Counted from the first letter of the stretch, positions 21,880 through 33,540 are shown. The stretch is DNA of 64,000 nucleotides from Tretioscincus oriximinensis (GCA_022410635.1 JAJVDF010000189.1:1539600-1603599); one strand, 5' to 3'. The notes: generated by a model not told the origin, from the sequence alone. Translations and numbers: made by a program.

Positions 21880-22615
21880 GATTCATTAATTGCAGAAAGG
21901 GGAAAAGAACATTTAGAACTAAAGTCTTAAACTGAGTATGAAAAAATATAGGGAGCCAAAGCAAAGGTTTAAGAAATGGGGTAACGTGTTCAAAATGAGA
22001 GACCGGAAGATAATTCTGGCAGCTACGTTCTGAATGGTGACAAGAGGCTGGAAATGACAGGCTGGAAGCCCTGCCAGGAGAGAATTACAGTAGTCAAGTT
22101 GAGAGATGTTAAGAGCATGAGCAAGGGTGTTGGGCATGTCAAGGGTCAAGAAAGGTCAAATTTTAGATATGTTATCAAATAGCACGCCAAGACTGCCTTA
22201 AAAGCAGGAATGAAGATATTGTTGACAAGAATGGAAGAAAGAGAGACAATGAGGGAGGGCGTGGAGAAAAAAAATAGTAATTGAGTTTTAGATATATTGA
22301 GTTTAAGCCTGTGACTGGTCATCCAGTCAGTGAGATATTGAGAGACATTGGATTTAATAGAAGGGGATAAGTCAGGGGTAGAGAGGTAAATCTCTTTNTC
22401 ATCAGCATAAAGATGATACTGAAAGCCAAAAGAAATAAAGAGATGACCCAAAGAGGAAGTGTAAAGGGGGNAATGTAATGGGCCCCAAACTGAGTCTTGA
22501 GGGACTCCAGTGGAGAGAGGGAAGGAGGAAGAAAGATGATTGATTGCTGATAGACACTTTAAAAGAGTGAATAGATAAGTAAGATGAGAACTAGGATAGA
22601 ACAGAACCCTAGTGG
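21880..22615 (-). mobile_element. L2-clade LINE RT fragment, minus orientation
   Basis: On the minus strand 22146-22619 reads 'SFPLSTGVPQDSVWGPL' followed by 'LYADXKEIYLST' (the n falls on the second Asp of YADD) and 'HRLKLNISKTQLL'. The frame at 21919-22149 continues with 'ISQLDYCNSLLAGLPACH' and 'IQNVAARII'. So RT motif C through the C-terminal part is present, 5'-truncated and frameshifted. The GVPQGS motif has D for G. It ends where a SINE begins at 22617. Confidence 0.85.
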
Positions 22616-22616
22616 A

Positions 22617-22750
22617 CATGAATAGCTCAGTTGCTTAGGAAACCTTCTCTCATCTGGGAGACTGGGTTTCGAAGCCCTGTGTNGGATGTGGGGAAGAGTG
22701 AGCACCTTCCACTAGCCTGTAGCTCTAGCCAACCCAGCAAACCTGGAGCA
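22617..22750 (+). mobile_element. tRNA-headed SINE, 5' half
   Basis: Head and first body part only: 'catgaatagctcagttgctt', 'gggtttcgaagccctgtgt', 'ccttccactagcctgtagct'. The 3' half is absent. The head retains the clearest box B of the family here. Confidence 0.85.
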
Positions 22751-23214
22751 CTTAAGAAAGCAGTTATACAGGCTTTTTCTACATTGGGCATTATTCTGCA
22801 CTCTATCTCAGAAAAAGAACCTGATATCTTTCTATAGATGTAAACTAAGATTCAAAATGCACTAGGCCTTATTTCAGAAAGGGGTCTAAGGGGCCTGTTG
22901 TTCATGTACCTTTCTGAACTACACAAGCCATGTTAGTATGGAAACGAGTGGGGTAAATTCCATGGTGAATTTCCTGCTAAAGACATTTGCTATTGTGAGG
23001 ACAGACAATTGTCTGCACACAGTGGGCATCAATTTATAACTGGTAAATTGTTGTCCATATACTTATTTCTAAGAGTGTGTTGTGCAAATAGAAATGGAAA
23101 AAAGGNGAGGGAGAGAGAGGAAAGAATATCATGTGACAATTTCTCCCTCTACCTTTCTATCTGGCAAGTTTGAATCAAAACTTGAAGGAAAAATATACTC
23201 GTGAGAGACAGCAG
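22751..23214. other. Unique sequence, no gene
   Basis: No repeat or gene recognised. Confidence 0.5.
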
Positions 23215-23722
23215 CATTCTCACTTTTAAGGTTCTCCATGCCCTTGCCCCCAGTATCATTCCTCTTTTGTCTCTTTCTATCAACGCTCTCGCGCTCTCCA
23301 CTCTGCCCAGTCCCGGTGTCTTGTCCAGCTGAGAGGCTCGTCTGCCTGGTCTTNTATTTGCCCTTTCTCTCTTCTTGCTCCCTATCTCTGGAACTCTCTT
23401 CCTACTGATCTACCTTCTTCTCTCACTCTGGCATCTTTTAAATTCCAACTTAAAACTCTTGTACTCAACAGGTCTTTTGACAGGCCCCACTAACTTCTTA
23501 TTCAAATAATACATATTTACTTTTAACCTTGAACTTGCTTTTTTATTGTTCTTAATATTGAATATATTTAATACATGAATGTTATTTCTCTTCCCACTTC
23601 TAGATGCTGTTTCATACTTTTTTTAATGTTAATTTTGTGTTGTTTTTATTGTTGGCCGCCCTGAGACCTTCGGGTATAGGGTGGGGTAAAAATATAAATA
23701 AATATATAAATAAATTTTGCTT
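23215..23722 (+). mobile_element. L2-clade LINE 3' end
   Basis: Coding remnant followed by full UTR. The first part ('ggttctccatgcccttgccc', 'tccctatctctggaactctc', 'gcatcttttaaattccaac') corresponds to the C-terminal 'HALAP', 'LWN.LP' and 'FK..L' signatures. The UTR ends 'gccgccctgagaccttcggg', 'tatagggtggggtaaaaata' and AAAT repeats. It serves as the reference for the shorter L2 tails listed. Confidence 0.85.
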
Positions 23723-23769
23723 CATTTTGTATGTTCTGTATAGCACTAAGTACATGGTTAGCACTATAT

Positions 23770-23773
<4 letters not shown>

Positions 23774-23816
<43 letters not shown>
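23774..23816 (+). repeat. (TAA)n microsatellite
   Basis: Fourteen or so uninterrupted TAA units; likely polymorphic. Open frames across it (poly-Asn or poly-Leu) are artefacts. Confidence 0.95.
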
Positions 23817-25322
23817 TTGAGACTTGAAAAATATGGCATAATGTCATCATAATATAAGCATGTGAACACAACCAAAATTTTCTCATGTTTATTAGCAGAA
23901 ATGTTTTCATGTTTGTTTTTTTAATCAACACAGAAATATCATCAAATATTTCTGTGAAAGAAAAGTAAAAATTTAAGCTTTATGCCACTTCCTATTATTT
24001 TGTAAAGATAAAAATGTATTAAAATGTCTCAAAAAGTGAAATAGATGTTTCTATATTTTGAATTAACTTATTTCTTTTAACACTTCTGGGTTTTTTTAAG
24101 CTATTGCTTTATTTTAGATGTGAAAAGATGTGCTCACCTTGTCACAATGAGTGCAGTAGAGCAGAAATGATAACTGTATATACGTTTCCCCCAAGAAAAA
24201 ATAAGGTATGATTGTTGTGAGTGGGGGGGAGGGGGGAGAGTAGAAAGAGAGAGAGACATAAAGACAGAGAAATAGGGAGAGCAAGGGAAGGGGAGGGGTA
24301 GGGAAAGGGAGACAACTTATTTAAATCCTGAATACAGTCAGACCTCATATGCATTGTTAAAAAAAAGCCCTAAAGAATTGCATATGGATTAGGGGGATGA
24401 ATATTCTATTATTTCAGGCTGTTCTGCTGATCTTCTTATTGTGACTTTGCGCTTCAGAAATCTGCCAGGAATTTGGCTTTGCCGTACTAGGCAGTAATTT
24501 TAAATGTGTATCAAGCACTTGATAGTGTATGATTTGCGTGCTGTTGCATTCGCATTCCTTAAATTTTCCACCAATTTATTACTTTTTTCATACTGTTTTA
24601 ATATTTCAGGATGATGAATATATACAGCATCATTAAAGGTAAATAAAAAATGCATGAAATTAAAAAATGGAATATTAGATGTTTCTTTTCTGTAATCCCT
24701 AGGTCCAATAGAAATGAAATGTCTCTGTTCTGTCAAGTAATCCCTAAACATGATTATGGACACTGTCGTCTCCACACAGCCCACGTAATATTTGTACCAT
24801 ATAAGCCTATTTATGTAAGGTTTGAGTAAAAGTTGTTCCTCGAAGACCTATAAACCTATTTCACAATTCAGAATGATATGCTTGGCTCTTAATCTCTTGA
24901 CTTTTATTATTTCCTTGGATCTGACTGCAATGTGTCTTTAATTAATTTTTCAGAATGTTGTTACAACTCCTCTTAGGTAGTTTCAGAACAATTTTGTTTT
25001 TTATCTTGATTTTCTATTTTTTTTNAAGGATTCAGAACAGTAGCATATCTATTTCTGTTGCTTTTTAACAATATAGTTCTGGGCTTTTCCATGCTTGCCT
25101 GCTACATCAGGACAAGCTGCTTACTATTACATTTTNCCCCCACAAAGTTTAGTGCCACTCTTATCCAAAACTGTCCTAAACATTTCCAGTCTTGATTAGC
25201 TGTAGATCTGTTTGGACAAAGTTTCGATATTTCTGCACAAGGATGGAACATAGAACTTGCTGCACCAAGACCTTCAGGGGTTTTGCATATTTTCTGAAGA
25301 TGGGGCATTTTCCACTGTTCCT
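23817..25322. other. Unique AT-rich sequence
   Basis: A long purine tract with G-runs at 24222-24312 is the only special feature. No gene recognised. Confidence 0.5.
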
Positions 25323-25600
25323 TACATAAGAACATAAGAAGAGCCATACTGGATCAGGCCACAGCCCATCTAGTCCANCATTCTGTCTCACACAGAGGCC
25401 CACCAGATGCACCTGGGCATTCTGAACAGAGGAAAGCAAAATATGCCCCTGTTCATGCCTTTCTGCAAATGGTATTTCAGGAGTCCTGCCTGTTGCTCCA
25501 TCCCAGAGGCAACATCCAGACATCCATCCTAGTACCCTTTTATAACCTTGGTCTGTACCCATAAACCTTTCTAGTCCTGTCTTATCAAAGCTTCCTTATG
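25323..25600 (-). mobile_element. CR1 3' end, minus orientation
   Basis: Starts 'cttacataagaacataagaa', then the UTR segments 'gccatactggatcaggccac', 'gaggcccaccagatgcacct', 'gtatttcaggagtcctgcct', and reaches the coding end 'accttggtctgtacccataa' (stop region) and 'tctagtcctgtctt' (encoding KTGL, as in FKTGLDRF). 5'-truncated near the last codons. Confidence 0.9.
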
Positions 25601-26299
25601 AAACCTCAGCATGGAGGTAGATCAGCTTGTACACAGGATATGATGTTAGAGTGACATAGACTAATCTCAGGGAAGTATGGGTGGTGCTTGAAGAACAGGG
25701 AAGGTACATCAACATTACACGATGTTCCTGCCCTCCAGTATGGATGGCACCTGCTGGTTTTGGACTCGGTCACACTGGGATGTATATAGGTTAAACTGCT
25801 TAAAGAGAAGTCAGTCTGGAAACAGTTTTAGGCTGCATCCNGATATCACTATACTTGGATAGATACTGTAAAGCATGGATATTCCAGAATACAACAGTCC
25901 AGTGAGATAGAATGAAGGAACTCCTTTGTTTGAAAGAGACAATTCTATTGTCCTGTATTTCTTCTTCATAAGAGTATAGGGTCTCCTTTACAGCTCTGTG
26001 GCATCTATTTGAATATAGATTTAACTTAGTGAAACCTTTATTTTGGCTTTATAAATGTTTGATTGAATTTCCAGGACATTTTGGCTAAATGTAAATATAT
26101 ATAAGGCTGCCTCCAGATGGAGAGAGGAAAATATGAGATCTTGGTTGGATCTCACAATTGCATCATATGCAGGCACTTACATTGTCTGACATTACTCCCA
26201 TATGGGTATTTCATTGATGCAAAATGTTCAGTTATGTACAAACATGGAGAGTTTTGGTACCATATGTGTGTCCAAAAGAATTTCAATAGCTGTTTTAGT
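25601..26299. other. Unique sequence
   Basis: A possible DNA-transposon terminus 'taggctgcatcc' occurs near 25830 and a related 'aaggctgcctccagatgg' near 26103. Nothing else recognised. Confidence 0.35.
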
Positions 26300-26465
26300 C
26301 TTTTTTCAGAAAGTCCAGCAAATGGAGCTTGAAGCATTTTGGAGATTAAGAAGAGGAAGGTAGGTGACATGAGCTTTCATAGACAAGTCTATTTTTTTTC
26401 AGATGAAAGTAGCTTTGTCTATCCTTTTGAAAGTCTCTAAAGTGCTACANGGCCCCCTTGCTGGA
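26300..26465. repeat. Inverted pair of an old interspersed repeat
   Basis: Left part (26300-26405) reads in reverse the same unit as 54000-54130: 'ggagattaagaagaggaagg', 'catgagctttcatagacaag'. From 26405 the complementary orientation follows: 'gaaagtctctaaagtgctac'. The unit is an ancient repeat found in reptile genomes ('acgaaagctcatgcc' type); its class is not certain to me. Confidence 0.55.
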
Positions 26466-26739
26466 CCATCTCCAAAACAGTGAATCACAGGAAGAAGGGT
26501 CCAAAAAAAAGGAAATTCATTTAGCTAAAATCCAGGTTAAGAATTGCTTATCTCAAAATAATAAATAGCTCATTCTGTTTATTCTGGGGCTACACTGGAA
26601 TCAACCGGACATGTATGGGAATCCCAACATAGTTCTGGGATAATCTTGGGTTCATCTGGATGAGAGCTAGGATAAACTACATAAAAACTTTGGTAAAAAA
26701 ACAAAAAAACAAACAAACTACTGTCTCCTCCCCATTTTT

Positions 26740-26826
26740 AGAAAAGGCTGTTTTTAATGTGTTAAAATGATGGTTTTATTGTTAACCGCCCTGAGACCTA
26801 CGGGTATAGGCTGGTATACAACCTTA
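26740..26826 (+). mobile_element. L2-type LINE 3' tail
   Basis: 'ttattgttaaccgccctgag' followed by 'acctacgggtataggctgg' and a truncated end. Good match to the 23722 copy. Confidence 0.75.
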
Positions 26827-29244
26827 TATAGGGTATTCNACCTGAAAACAATGAGCCTACACAGTCAGCCAGAAAAACTTACATCTGATACGATTTTCTA
26901 CCACCACAATGATCCAAAGAAGTAGATTTTTCACAAGAGCAGGAGTGGCCTTTTCACTCCATGACAGATGATTCAACATAGGAATAGTGTTTTTTACATC
27001 TAGAATTTCAAGCTATGTACAATGTACCCAACCTAATTTCCATTATGTCAGTTTGCCCATAGCCTCATTTTGCCCAAGAAGAAGCAATTCGGGTTTGGAT
27101 TTTTGGCAAAGGAAACAAGCAATGGAGAGAAACAGAAAACTCTGCTGCCTTTGTCCACCTCTCAGCAATCATTGCCAAAGCACTTTGACAGCCATTGCCA
27201 CCATCCCTTGCCTTCCCCTTGGCTTCTACAGTAGGAGCTCCTAAATTCATTCTTGTGCTTTACCAATTCATGTTTCTGATTAGCTTTTACAAATTTTTTG
27301 ACTGGCATTTCAAACATTCAGTTGAAATGCTGTATACCTATACAGTACATTAAATGTACATTTTAATCTTTAACCTGAAGAATCAAATTGTTACTTCTTT
27401 TAGATAACAATATGCAAAGCAATTGAAGCTTCTTTCCTATTTACTGTATTTAATTTTGTGATAACAGGCTAGGTTATATCAAATGTTTGACATAAATTAT
27501 CTGTTAAACAGAGAAATGTCTTTTAATGAAATAGCAAAGTCATCATCAATGGGAGGTCTACAATCAGAGAAGAAGTTAATGTGGATATTAGCGTAAAATT
27601 AAATATGTTTGATGGCATTCTGAAAATTATCTTCCTATCAAAGCTTNTAGGACTTTGAGGAAAAATGCTGGAGTAACAGTGAACATAAATAAAGTTAAGA
27701 CATTGCAACAGAAGATTCATTAGCGTTTCCATAAAGTGGATCAACTTTTTATCCTCTTTCCTGTTCTATATACACATATATGAAGGAGGGTGNGAGGGAG
27801 AAATGTGTTTTGTAAAGATGATACAACATGGTTTGTAAAGATGGTAACCAACTCCTAGAAAATATAAGCAATTTCTGAAAATCAATAGAGATCTCAAAGT
27901 CAATAGAGTGTGAGTTACTTATGTCTTTTCAGTTATTCCTGTGGCACTCTTAAGTATACTAATTAGTTGAATATTTTTTTATTATATTTAATTCTTAGAG
28001 TAACCCTGCTATCATGAGAAGTAGCTGAAAGGGGATTTGAACTCAGTAGTTTCCTTGTATTATTTAATTTCACATTCACAAGTCTACATAATCTTATTCT
28101 AATCTCCTAAAATACCTCCCCCAGCTGAACCAAGCAGTGGAAGAATATAAGTTGTCATCATTATAATATTTTACAACCCCCCTCACTCTTTGTTTGTCTG
28201 CAGTGAAAACCTAGTGCCTTGATTAATGATATGTGTTTGCAAAAATTAGTGCATGGTTGTTGAAAATATAGAGAAATTATTTTGCCCAGGAGCATGGACA
28301 TTTTGGTCAAATGATTCACGTTTTCTGTAGTTTCGCTTTTATATTAGTTTGTTTTGAATAAGAACAAGTGTTTGTTCAATGACCTCTGTTGTTGAACCGA
28401 ACAAGTCGATGTTCAGTTTAATGTCAAACTGGACATGTGATTTTCATTCATACTCTAATTTAAGTTTGTGAATGTTAGGAAGCGTAACCATTCACAGCTG
28501 ATGCTAGGATCTTGTCTTCTAGAAACAGAACATGTACACCATGGATTCTATAGATATGACAGTACAAAACTGCTTCATGTAGTATAGTGAGCACAGGAAA
28601 TGTTAGAGTGGGCTTAAAGTAGTCTACTCTAAGAGCTGGCTCTGCTTGACAGCCGATTATACTCCAACTTCCAGTTTTGAAACTGATAGAGCCTTCGAAA
28701 GTTGGGAATTTCCATTTCTGGCCTTCGACAGATCTCAGAGATGTATTGGCTTCTGGCTTTCTGGTACCACCAATATATTACAGGTGGTGGTTTGGCTGTG
28801 GATCTCTTTAAGACCGGAATATGGTGCTATTTTGGTGCCATACATATTCCAGCCCACAGCTTAGAGTTATATTCAGTTTTGTGCAGATGAAAGATGCAGG
28901 AGGGTGGAATGTCTAATCTAGTCCCAGTGTAGAAAATGGCCTATCATTATAAAATGTATAAAATGGTCCCTATGCTAAAAATACTTCTGGCATGATTAAA
29001 ATCTCACAACGGGGAAAAAGAAGAACAGTCTTTTCTTTTTTTAAAAAAAGATCATTATTAATTTTATTGTATGCATTTNTACACTGTACAGTACAATCTC
29101 CATGTAATATCATAGTTCTCCCTTACCCTACCCACCCCTTACCTTCCTCCACAGGGGAATCACTAATATTAACACTATGAAATAAAAATATATATAGGAG
29201 TAAAAGAATTACTTTCTAGGAGAACACAACCATGTTATCACTTG
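26827..29244. other. Unique sequence, no gene
   Basis: No recognisable repeat. The part 28600-28900 is less AT-rich and has overlapping frames ('MTADYTPTSSFETD' start), but no family or splice signals support a gene. Confidence 0.45.
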
Positions 29245-29455
29245 ATTAGGGTAGTAGGGGAAGGAGGAAGAGGGGGAGGAGCTGAGTCAACCTGAAGAGA
29301 CACAAAGCGGCTTCCATATAACCTTCGTCCCTTCACAACAGAGAGCTCCAAATAACTGTGACTAGTGTAGGATTACCCAACTGGCTTCACATAAAAGAGT
29401 GTGGAATCGTACCAGGAGACTGCCACATAAGAGTCTAATACTCTCCCAATGAAAG
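29245..29455 (-). mobile_element. CORE-SINE with pyrimidine-rich tail, minus orientation
   Basis: The purine-rich left end ('gaaggaggaagagggggagg') is the complement of a CCT/CTT tail. Further right are 'acaaagcggcttccatata', 'aataactgtgactagtgtag', 'gattacccaactggcttcac', and the head 'ccacataagagtctaatact'. The CORE part matches 10385-10660 but the 3' end does not; it is like the tRNA-SINE end instead. Confidence 0.7.
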
Positions 29456-29639
29456 CAAAATTACGCTGAAAGTACTGGAATTTGCACTGAGCAAGCAAGC
29501 ATAACAGGCTACTTCATAGGAAAGAAGTGGGAGCTGCCCATCGAAACTCAGAATCAGAGTCAGCTGCTGCATTTGTACTTAGCTAAGCTCAGAAAGGTCA
29601 ATTTTCATGCCACTGTGAATGACAAGACCTTTCATCTCA

Positions 29640-29897
29640 CTTATGTTCTTATAGACAGGTTTATGGACACCAAGGGTATAAAAGGGTACTAGGATGAATG
29701 TCTGAATGCTGCCTCCAGGATGGAGCAACAAGCAGTGCTCCTGAAATGCCCCTTGCAGGGAGTCATGACAGATGCATATTTTGCCTTCTTCTGATCAGAC
29801 TGCACAGGTGCATCTGGTGGGCCTCTGTGTGAGACAGAATGCTAGAATAGATGGACTCTGGCCCAATTCAGTAAGGCTCTTCTTATGTTCTTTTCTA
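29640..29897 (+). mobile_element. CR1 3' end
   Basis: Starts in the last codons ('gacaggtttatggacaccaa'), then UTR ('aaagggtactaggatgaatg', 'atggagcaacaagcagtgct', 'gcatctggtgggcctctgtg') and the end 'ggctcttcttatgttctt'. Only the 3' UTR is kept. Confidence 0.9.
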
Positions 29898-30762
29898 TTT
29901 TGATGATACCAGTATTCCTTCCTCTTGACTGTCTAACCTTCTCTCCCCTCAGTCACTGATGAATAGAAGTCAGCACTAAAGGCCATGTCTGGAAATGACT
30001 TTTCATATGTTGTGCTGAATGTTTTTTTTTAACTTTTTGATGTCCCACTGCAATAAATTGCAAATTCTGTCTGACTAGGGGATTAACTTTTTATCAAGGT
30101 CTAAAAATGGGGAAGGCCTATCCTATAGTGAGAATTGTTTATAAATGAAGATTTAGATATGCTTTTCTNTTCTCTCTCTTCTCTTTCTTTCTCCCTCTAT
30201 TTCACATATAGTGTGACTGGAGAATGAAGAGGAGAGGAGAGGGAAAGGGAAAATGTTCTTTTAAAATAATGACATTTTCCTAAAATAAGCTAATTCTTTA
30301 GCCTACTTAAGAACATAGCACACTTAAATTCCCACAGTAATTAAGATGGAAGAATTAGATATTAAGGTTATGCAATAGCTGCTTCTCATGATACTTTCAT
30401 TGCTTTCAGTTTTATAGTAAGTAATATCATTGTTGCTAAGTTTCAAAATTGCTTTTAACACAAATCCGCAGAAATGAAATCTTCTCCTAGTTATGAAAAT
30501 GAAGTAATGTCTTGAGACACTAGTATATTACTTCAGATTTATGGTGATAATGAGCCAAAATCTACTTTCAGTTACATTGCTGTAAATAGTGAGNGACTTA
30601 ATTGAAATTGAACTGTGATGAAACTCTGGCTGACTTGAAAGTCTGAGATTCAGAATTAAACTGCTACTGAAGAGGCAGGACTGTGCACGGGACAGCAGGC
30701 TGCCTTCCTTTGTATGTGTGTATGTTGTGTGTGTGACGTACCACAATGGACTAGGACAGATG
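29898..30762. other. Unique sequence
   Basis: A CT/GA-rich patch at 30165-30255. No gene recognised. Confidence 0.5.
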
Positions 30763-30966
30763 TAGGCTGACCAGATGACCCCTTTTGGAGCGGTTGAAAA
30801 CCTGTTTTTGGGGTGCCTCCTGTNTTTTTTNNNNAANNAAAAAAANNAAAAANNTTTTTTNAAAAAAAAATCTTTTTTTGAAAAAAAAATTCCTCAGAAA
30901 AAACTGGGAGGCACCCCAAAACCGGGTTTTCAACCCCCCCCTAAAAGGGATCATCTGGTCAACCTA
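30763..30966. mobile_element. Palindromic hAT-like MITE with unresolved centre
   Basis: Terminal repeats 'taggctgaccagatgacc' on the left and its slightly altered complement ('ggatcatctggtcaaccta') on the right. The inner arms 'ggggtgcctcc' and 'ggaggcacccc' pair. The middle (about 30824-30861) is full of n between A and T runs, as expected where sequencing or assembly fails on a hairpin. No clear 8 bp target duplication. Confidence 0.85.
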
Positions 30967-32896
30967 GATGTTAGGAACTTTTGCTTCACTCTTTAAATCT
31001 CTAAACAGCCTTATATATATTGTCACACTGATTCATTTTAACCTGCCTCACACATTTTTTTTTAGTTTTAGATGCAGTTGTCTTGCATTCTGATTTTTCA
31101 TCTAAAAAAAAAGCAGAATTTACCTTTACTAAATAGAGTTTCTTTATTGGGGTAGAATAAATGTGCAATAAAGAGCTTTACACCTGAACGACAGGCAAAA
31201 TTGAGTTCCAAGACATAGGACTTTTCCGTACTCATGTTCAGGAATTTATCCTATATGTTCTAATGAAGGATAGTGGACGCCTCACCCCTCCTAGTATGTT
31301 TCACCTGCATGGTATGGAATTATGGATTGTATAATGAAACCAAATAGTGCAATAAGCTCTGCCAGCCAGTGAAACTCAACAATTCTTCCCACTCCTAGCC
31401 TTGGTGCCCCAAAGATTTTCTTTGCTCCTCTGGACCAAAGTAGAGTCTCCAGGGGTCAGAGTTGTTGTCATCACCATGCTTTAACTCCCTGCAGGATCAG
31501 GGACTAACATCCTTGTTGCATGTGGAGAAAGGGTAAGTCCTTCATAGTATGATTTTTAGAGATTTCACCACAAAAAGCAGTTGTCTGGATGGACTCTAAG
31601 GCTGCATGATATTCGGAATCTAAAAGTGATTGCAGATTTCGATGGGATTTTCCGAGGACATTCTTACCTTGGAATCTGAGCAGAGCTGAAGCAAGATTGA
31701 TGAGAACAAAGGAGGAGCAACAGCTGCGCATGTACAGCCAGCTGCGATCCTGCAATCCTACTGGTTGGCACCTTCTCATGCTGTTCGTCTCCTCACAACG
31801 GTGTGACAGACAGCAAGAAGCTTAAAATGAAAGACAAGGGATTTTGCCATGCAGTTGGAAAAGGAGATTCCTCTTCTATTGCAACTTTTTTCTGGATGCA
31901 TACGAAGCCTAGCAAAATCCCCATTAATGCATATGGCTGGGCAGTAAAAATGTTGGAACATAACACTAAGAACAAGGTAAGAAAATGTCTTATGCACACA
32001 GCCTAGGTCTTGGCTTTGTTTGGTTTGCTGTACTTTATTGATGCTTTCCTTGCAAAAAATGAGAAAAGAACTCTGAACCTATCTGAAATGACTTAAAGAT
32101 GGCTTAGAGGTGGATAGTCTTCTCATTCAAACTTTCTGGGCTAGAAAAAAATGGTTTAAAGATGACATTTTTTTTTCTTTTGCTTGGTTCTTCCAAGCCT
32201 TTGCTTGGCAAAAACAGCATTTCAGTGAGGAAATTACATATAATTTGTCAGAGCTAGATTTTCTATCATGCTCTTTTTTGGAACCGGTATTCAAGTTGTG
32301 ATTTAGGATTTTCACAGATATGTGTGGCAATTCCAGTGTAATTCCAGGAAAAATGTGTTTTTTAAAATTATGTCGGAGTACATTACGGTGCTTTTTAGCA
32401 AATGAACTATGAGTCTTTTCTGGACAAAATTAATTGGCTATCAGGGAACACCATATTTTCACAAATTGACTATGCATAGATTACTCGGGTATATATTTTT
32501 TCCTTGCTGAAAAAATGACTGCATAGTTCATGAGAGACCACAAAAACCACAACAGGTAATAATAGGTATGGGAGCTCAGGGTAGATTAAAACTTTAAGCA
32601 GAACACTTGGAAAAATTGCACCTTGTTTTTTTCAAACTTCCCATCCCATTCCTAACTTCTTCCAAAAGTGTACTTTTAGCAAAGCACTTGTAGGGGCCTC
32701 ACAGCTAGTTTTCAGCGGCTGGAGCAGTGTGGGTTGATGTGTCCGTGTACTGTTTTTCCAGTTTTGGTTCACACTGACCCAATCGATGAGATTAGATGAG
32801 GGAACATGCTGTTGCCTAGTTGCATTTAGGAGGGGCAGTGTGGAGCGTCTTGTCCAATATCTAAACATCAGTGTTCAAACAAGATTCGCACCTGAG
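30967..32896. other. Unique sequence with a CpG-richer patch
   Basis: The section 31580-31990 has many CpG dinucleotides for this neighbourhood and carries the exon-like ORF listed next. The rest is AT-rich with no gene recognised. Confidence 0.4.
31806..31976 (+). other. Exon-like open frame ending in a strong splice donor
   Basis: The frame runs TDSKKLKMKDKGFCHAVGKG onward and ends ...EHNTKNK directly at AACAAG|gtaagaaa, close to the ideal donor consensus (GT at 31977-31978). A CT-rich stretch and 'gacagacag' just upstream could serve as acceptor. The first in-frame ATG is near 31828. I recognise no protein family, and the opposite strand is also open across this stretch, which weakens the coding case. 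It may be a noncoding-RNA exon, an old coding exon, or chance. Confidence 0.2.
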
Positions 32897-33540
32897 AGCC
32901 ATTCTGGCCTTGTGGTTGGAGTTCGAGACTCTTATATGGAAGTCTCCAAGGCAGCATCCCCACTTGTCTGTATTCTCCACTCTACAAACACTTTAAAAAA
33001 TGAATACATTGGCTGCCTGTCTCCATTTTACTGGCCATTCAGCTGCTGTCTCGTTTAAAAGAGAAGCCCCAGAAAGCACTGNTGTGCTCCCCTAACTACA
33101 ACCTCCAGAATTCCCTGCAACCCTGCCTGCTTGTCTGTGCAGACAAGAGCCAATGAAATCTGTAGAAAGCCCTTCAGAGACATTTTACTTTGGCACTTTA
33201 AAATGGGGCCCCTGTCCACACGGAGCTTTATTCTGGGTAGCGTCTTGGAGGCTTATGGAAATCGCATGTTATGAGAAGGCTGTTTACTGCGCTCTAAAGA
33301 CTTTTAAAGCGCATGGAAGGCTAGACACTCATGGATCCGTGGGTCAGATGGAAGAACACCCGTCTCCAAAATGCAGGAAATAGAATGTGGGGATCAGCCC
33401 CTAGTTTGATTTTGCACTCCTCCGTGAAGCCAGTTGGGTGACCTTGGGTTAGTCACAGTTTTTTTGAACTCTCTCAGTCACCACCTATTTTGAGTGCCTT
33501 TCAGCTGATAAAAGCAGGGTATAAATGTCCCTTCCTCCTC
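32897..33540 (+). mobile_element. CORE-SINE split by a DNA-transposon-like insert
   Basis: The head ('gccattctggccttgtggtt', 'gagactcttatatggaagtc') lies at 32897-32947. The remainder resumes near 33400 with 'agtttgattttgcactcctc', 'gccagttgggtgaccttggg' (CORE) and a 3' end 'gcagggtataaatgtccctt' plus CCT repeats. Setting aside 32948-33402 restores the order seen at 50361/52619. Its tail is of the pyrimidine type. Confidence 0.75.
32948..33402. mobile_element. Non-autonomous DNA transposon, probably hAT-like
   Basis: The insert begins 'aaggcagcatccccac' and, read from the other end, 'aggggctgatccccac': an imperfect inverted repeat. It contains 'aactacaacctccagaattc', a phrase frequent in old reptile DNA transposons, and is GC- and CpG-richer than its surroundings. 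No transposase. The flanking 8-mers are only roughly alike (four of eight plus transitions), so the target duplication is uncertain; an exact 8-mer 'gtctccaa' also occurs at 32942 and 33362. Confidence 0.5.

Noticed and set aside
23604..23875. Frames with poly-Asn or poly-Leu runs
   Set aside because: Produced by translating the (TAA)n microsatellite and L2 tail.
28646..28890. Host exon in the less AT-rich 28.6-28.9 kb patch
   Set aside because: Two overlapping frames, no recognised domain, no convincing splice sites.
30751..30996. Overlapping frames rich in Phe and Lys with many unknown residues
   Set aside because: Translations of the MITE palindrome and its n cluster.
32942..33369. Exact 8-mer 'gtctccaa' as the target duplication of the 32.9-33.4 kb insert
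   Set aside because: Using it leaves about 30 extra bases in the SINE and spoils the inverted termini. The boundaries 32948-33402 fit the SINE better, although their flanking duplication is only partial.
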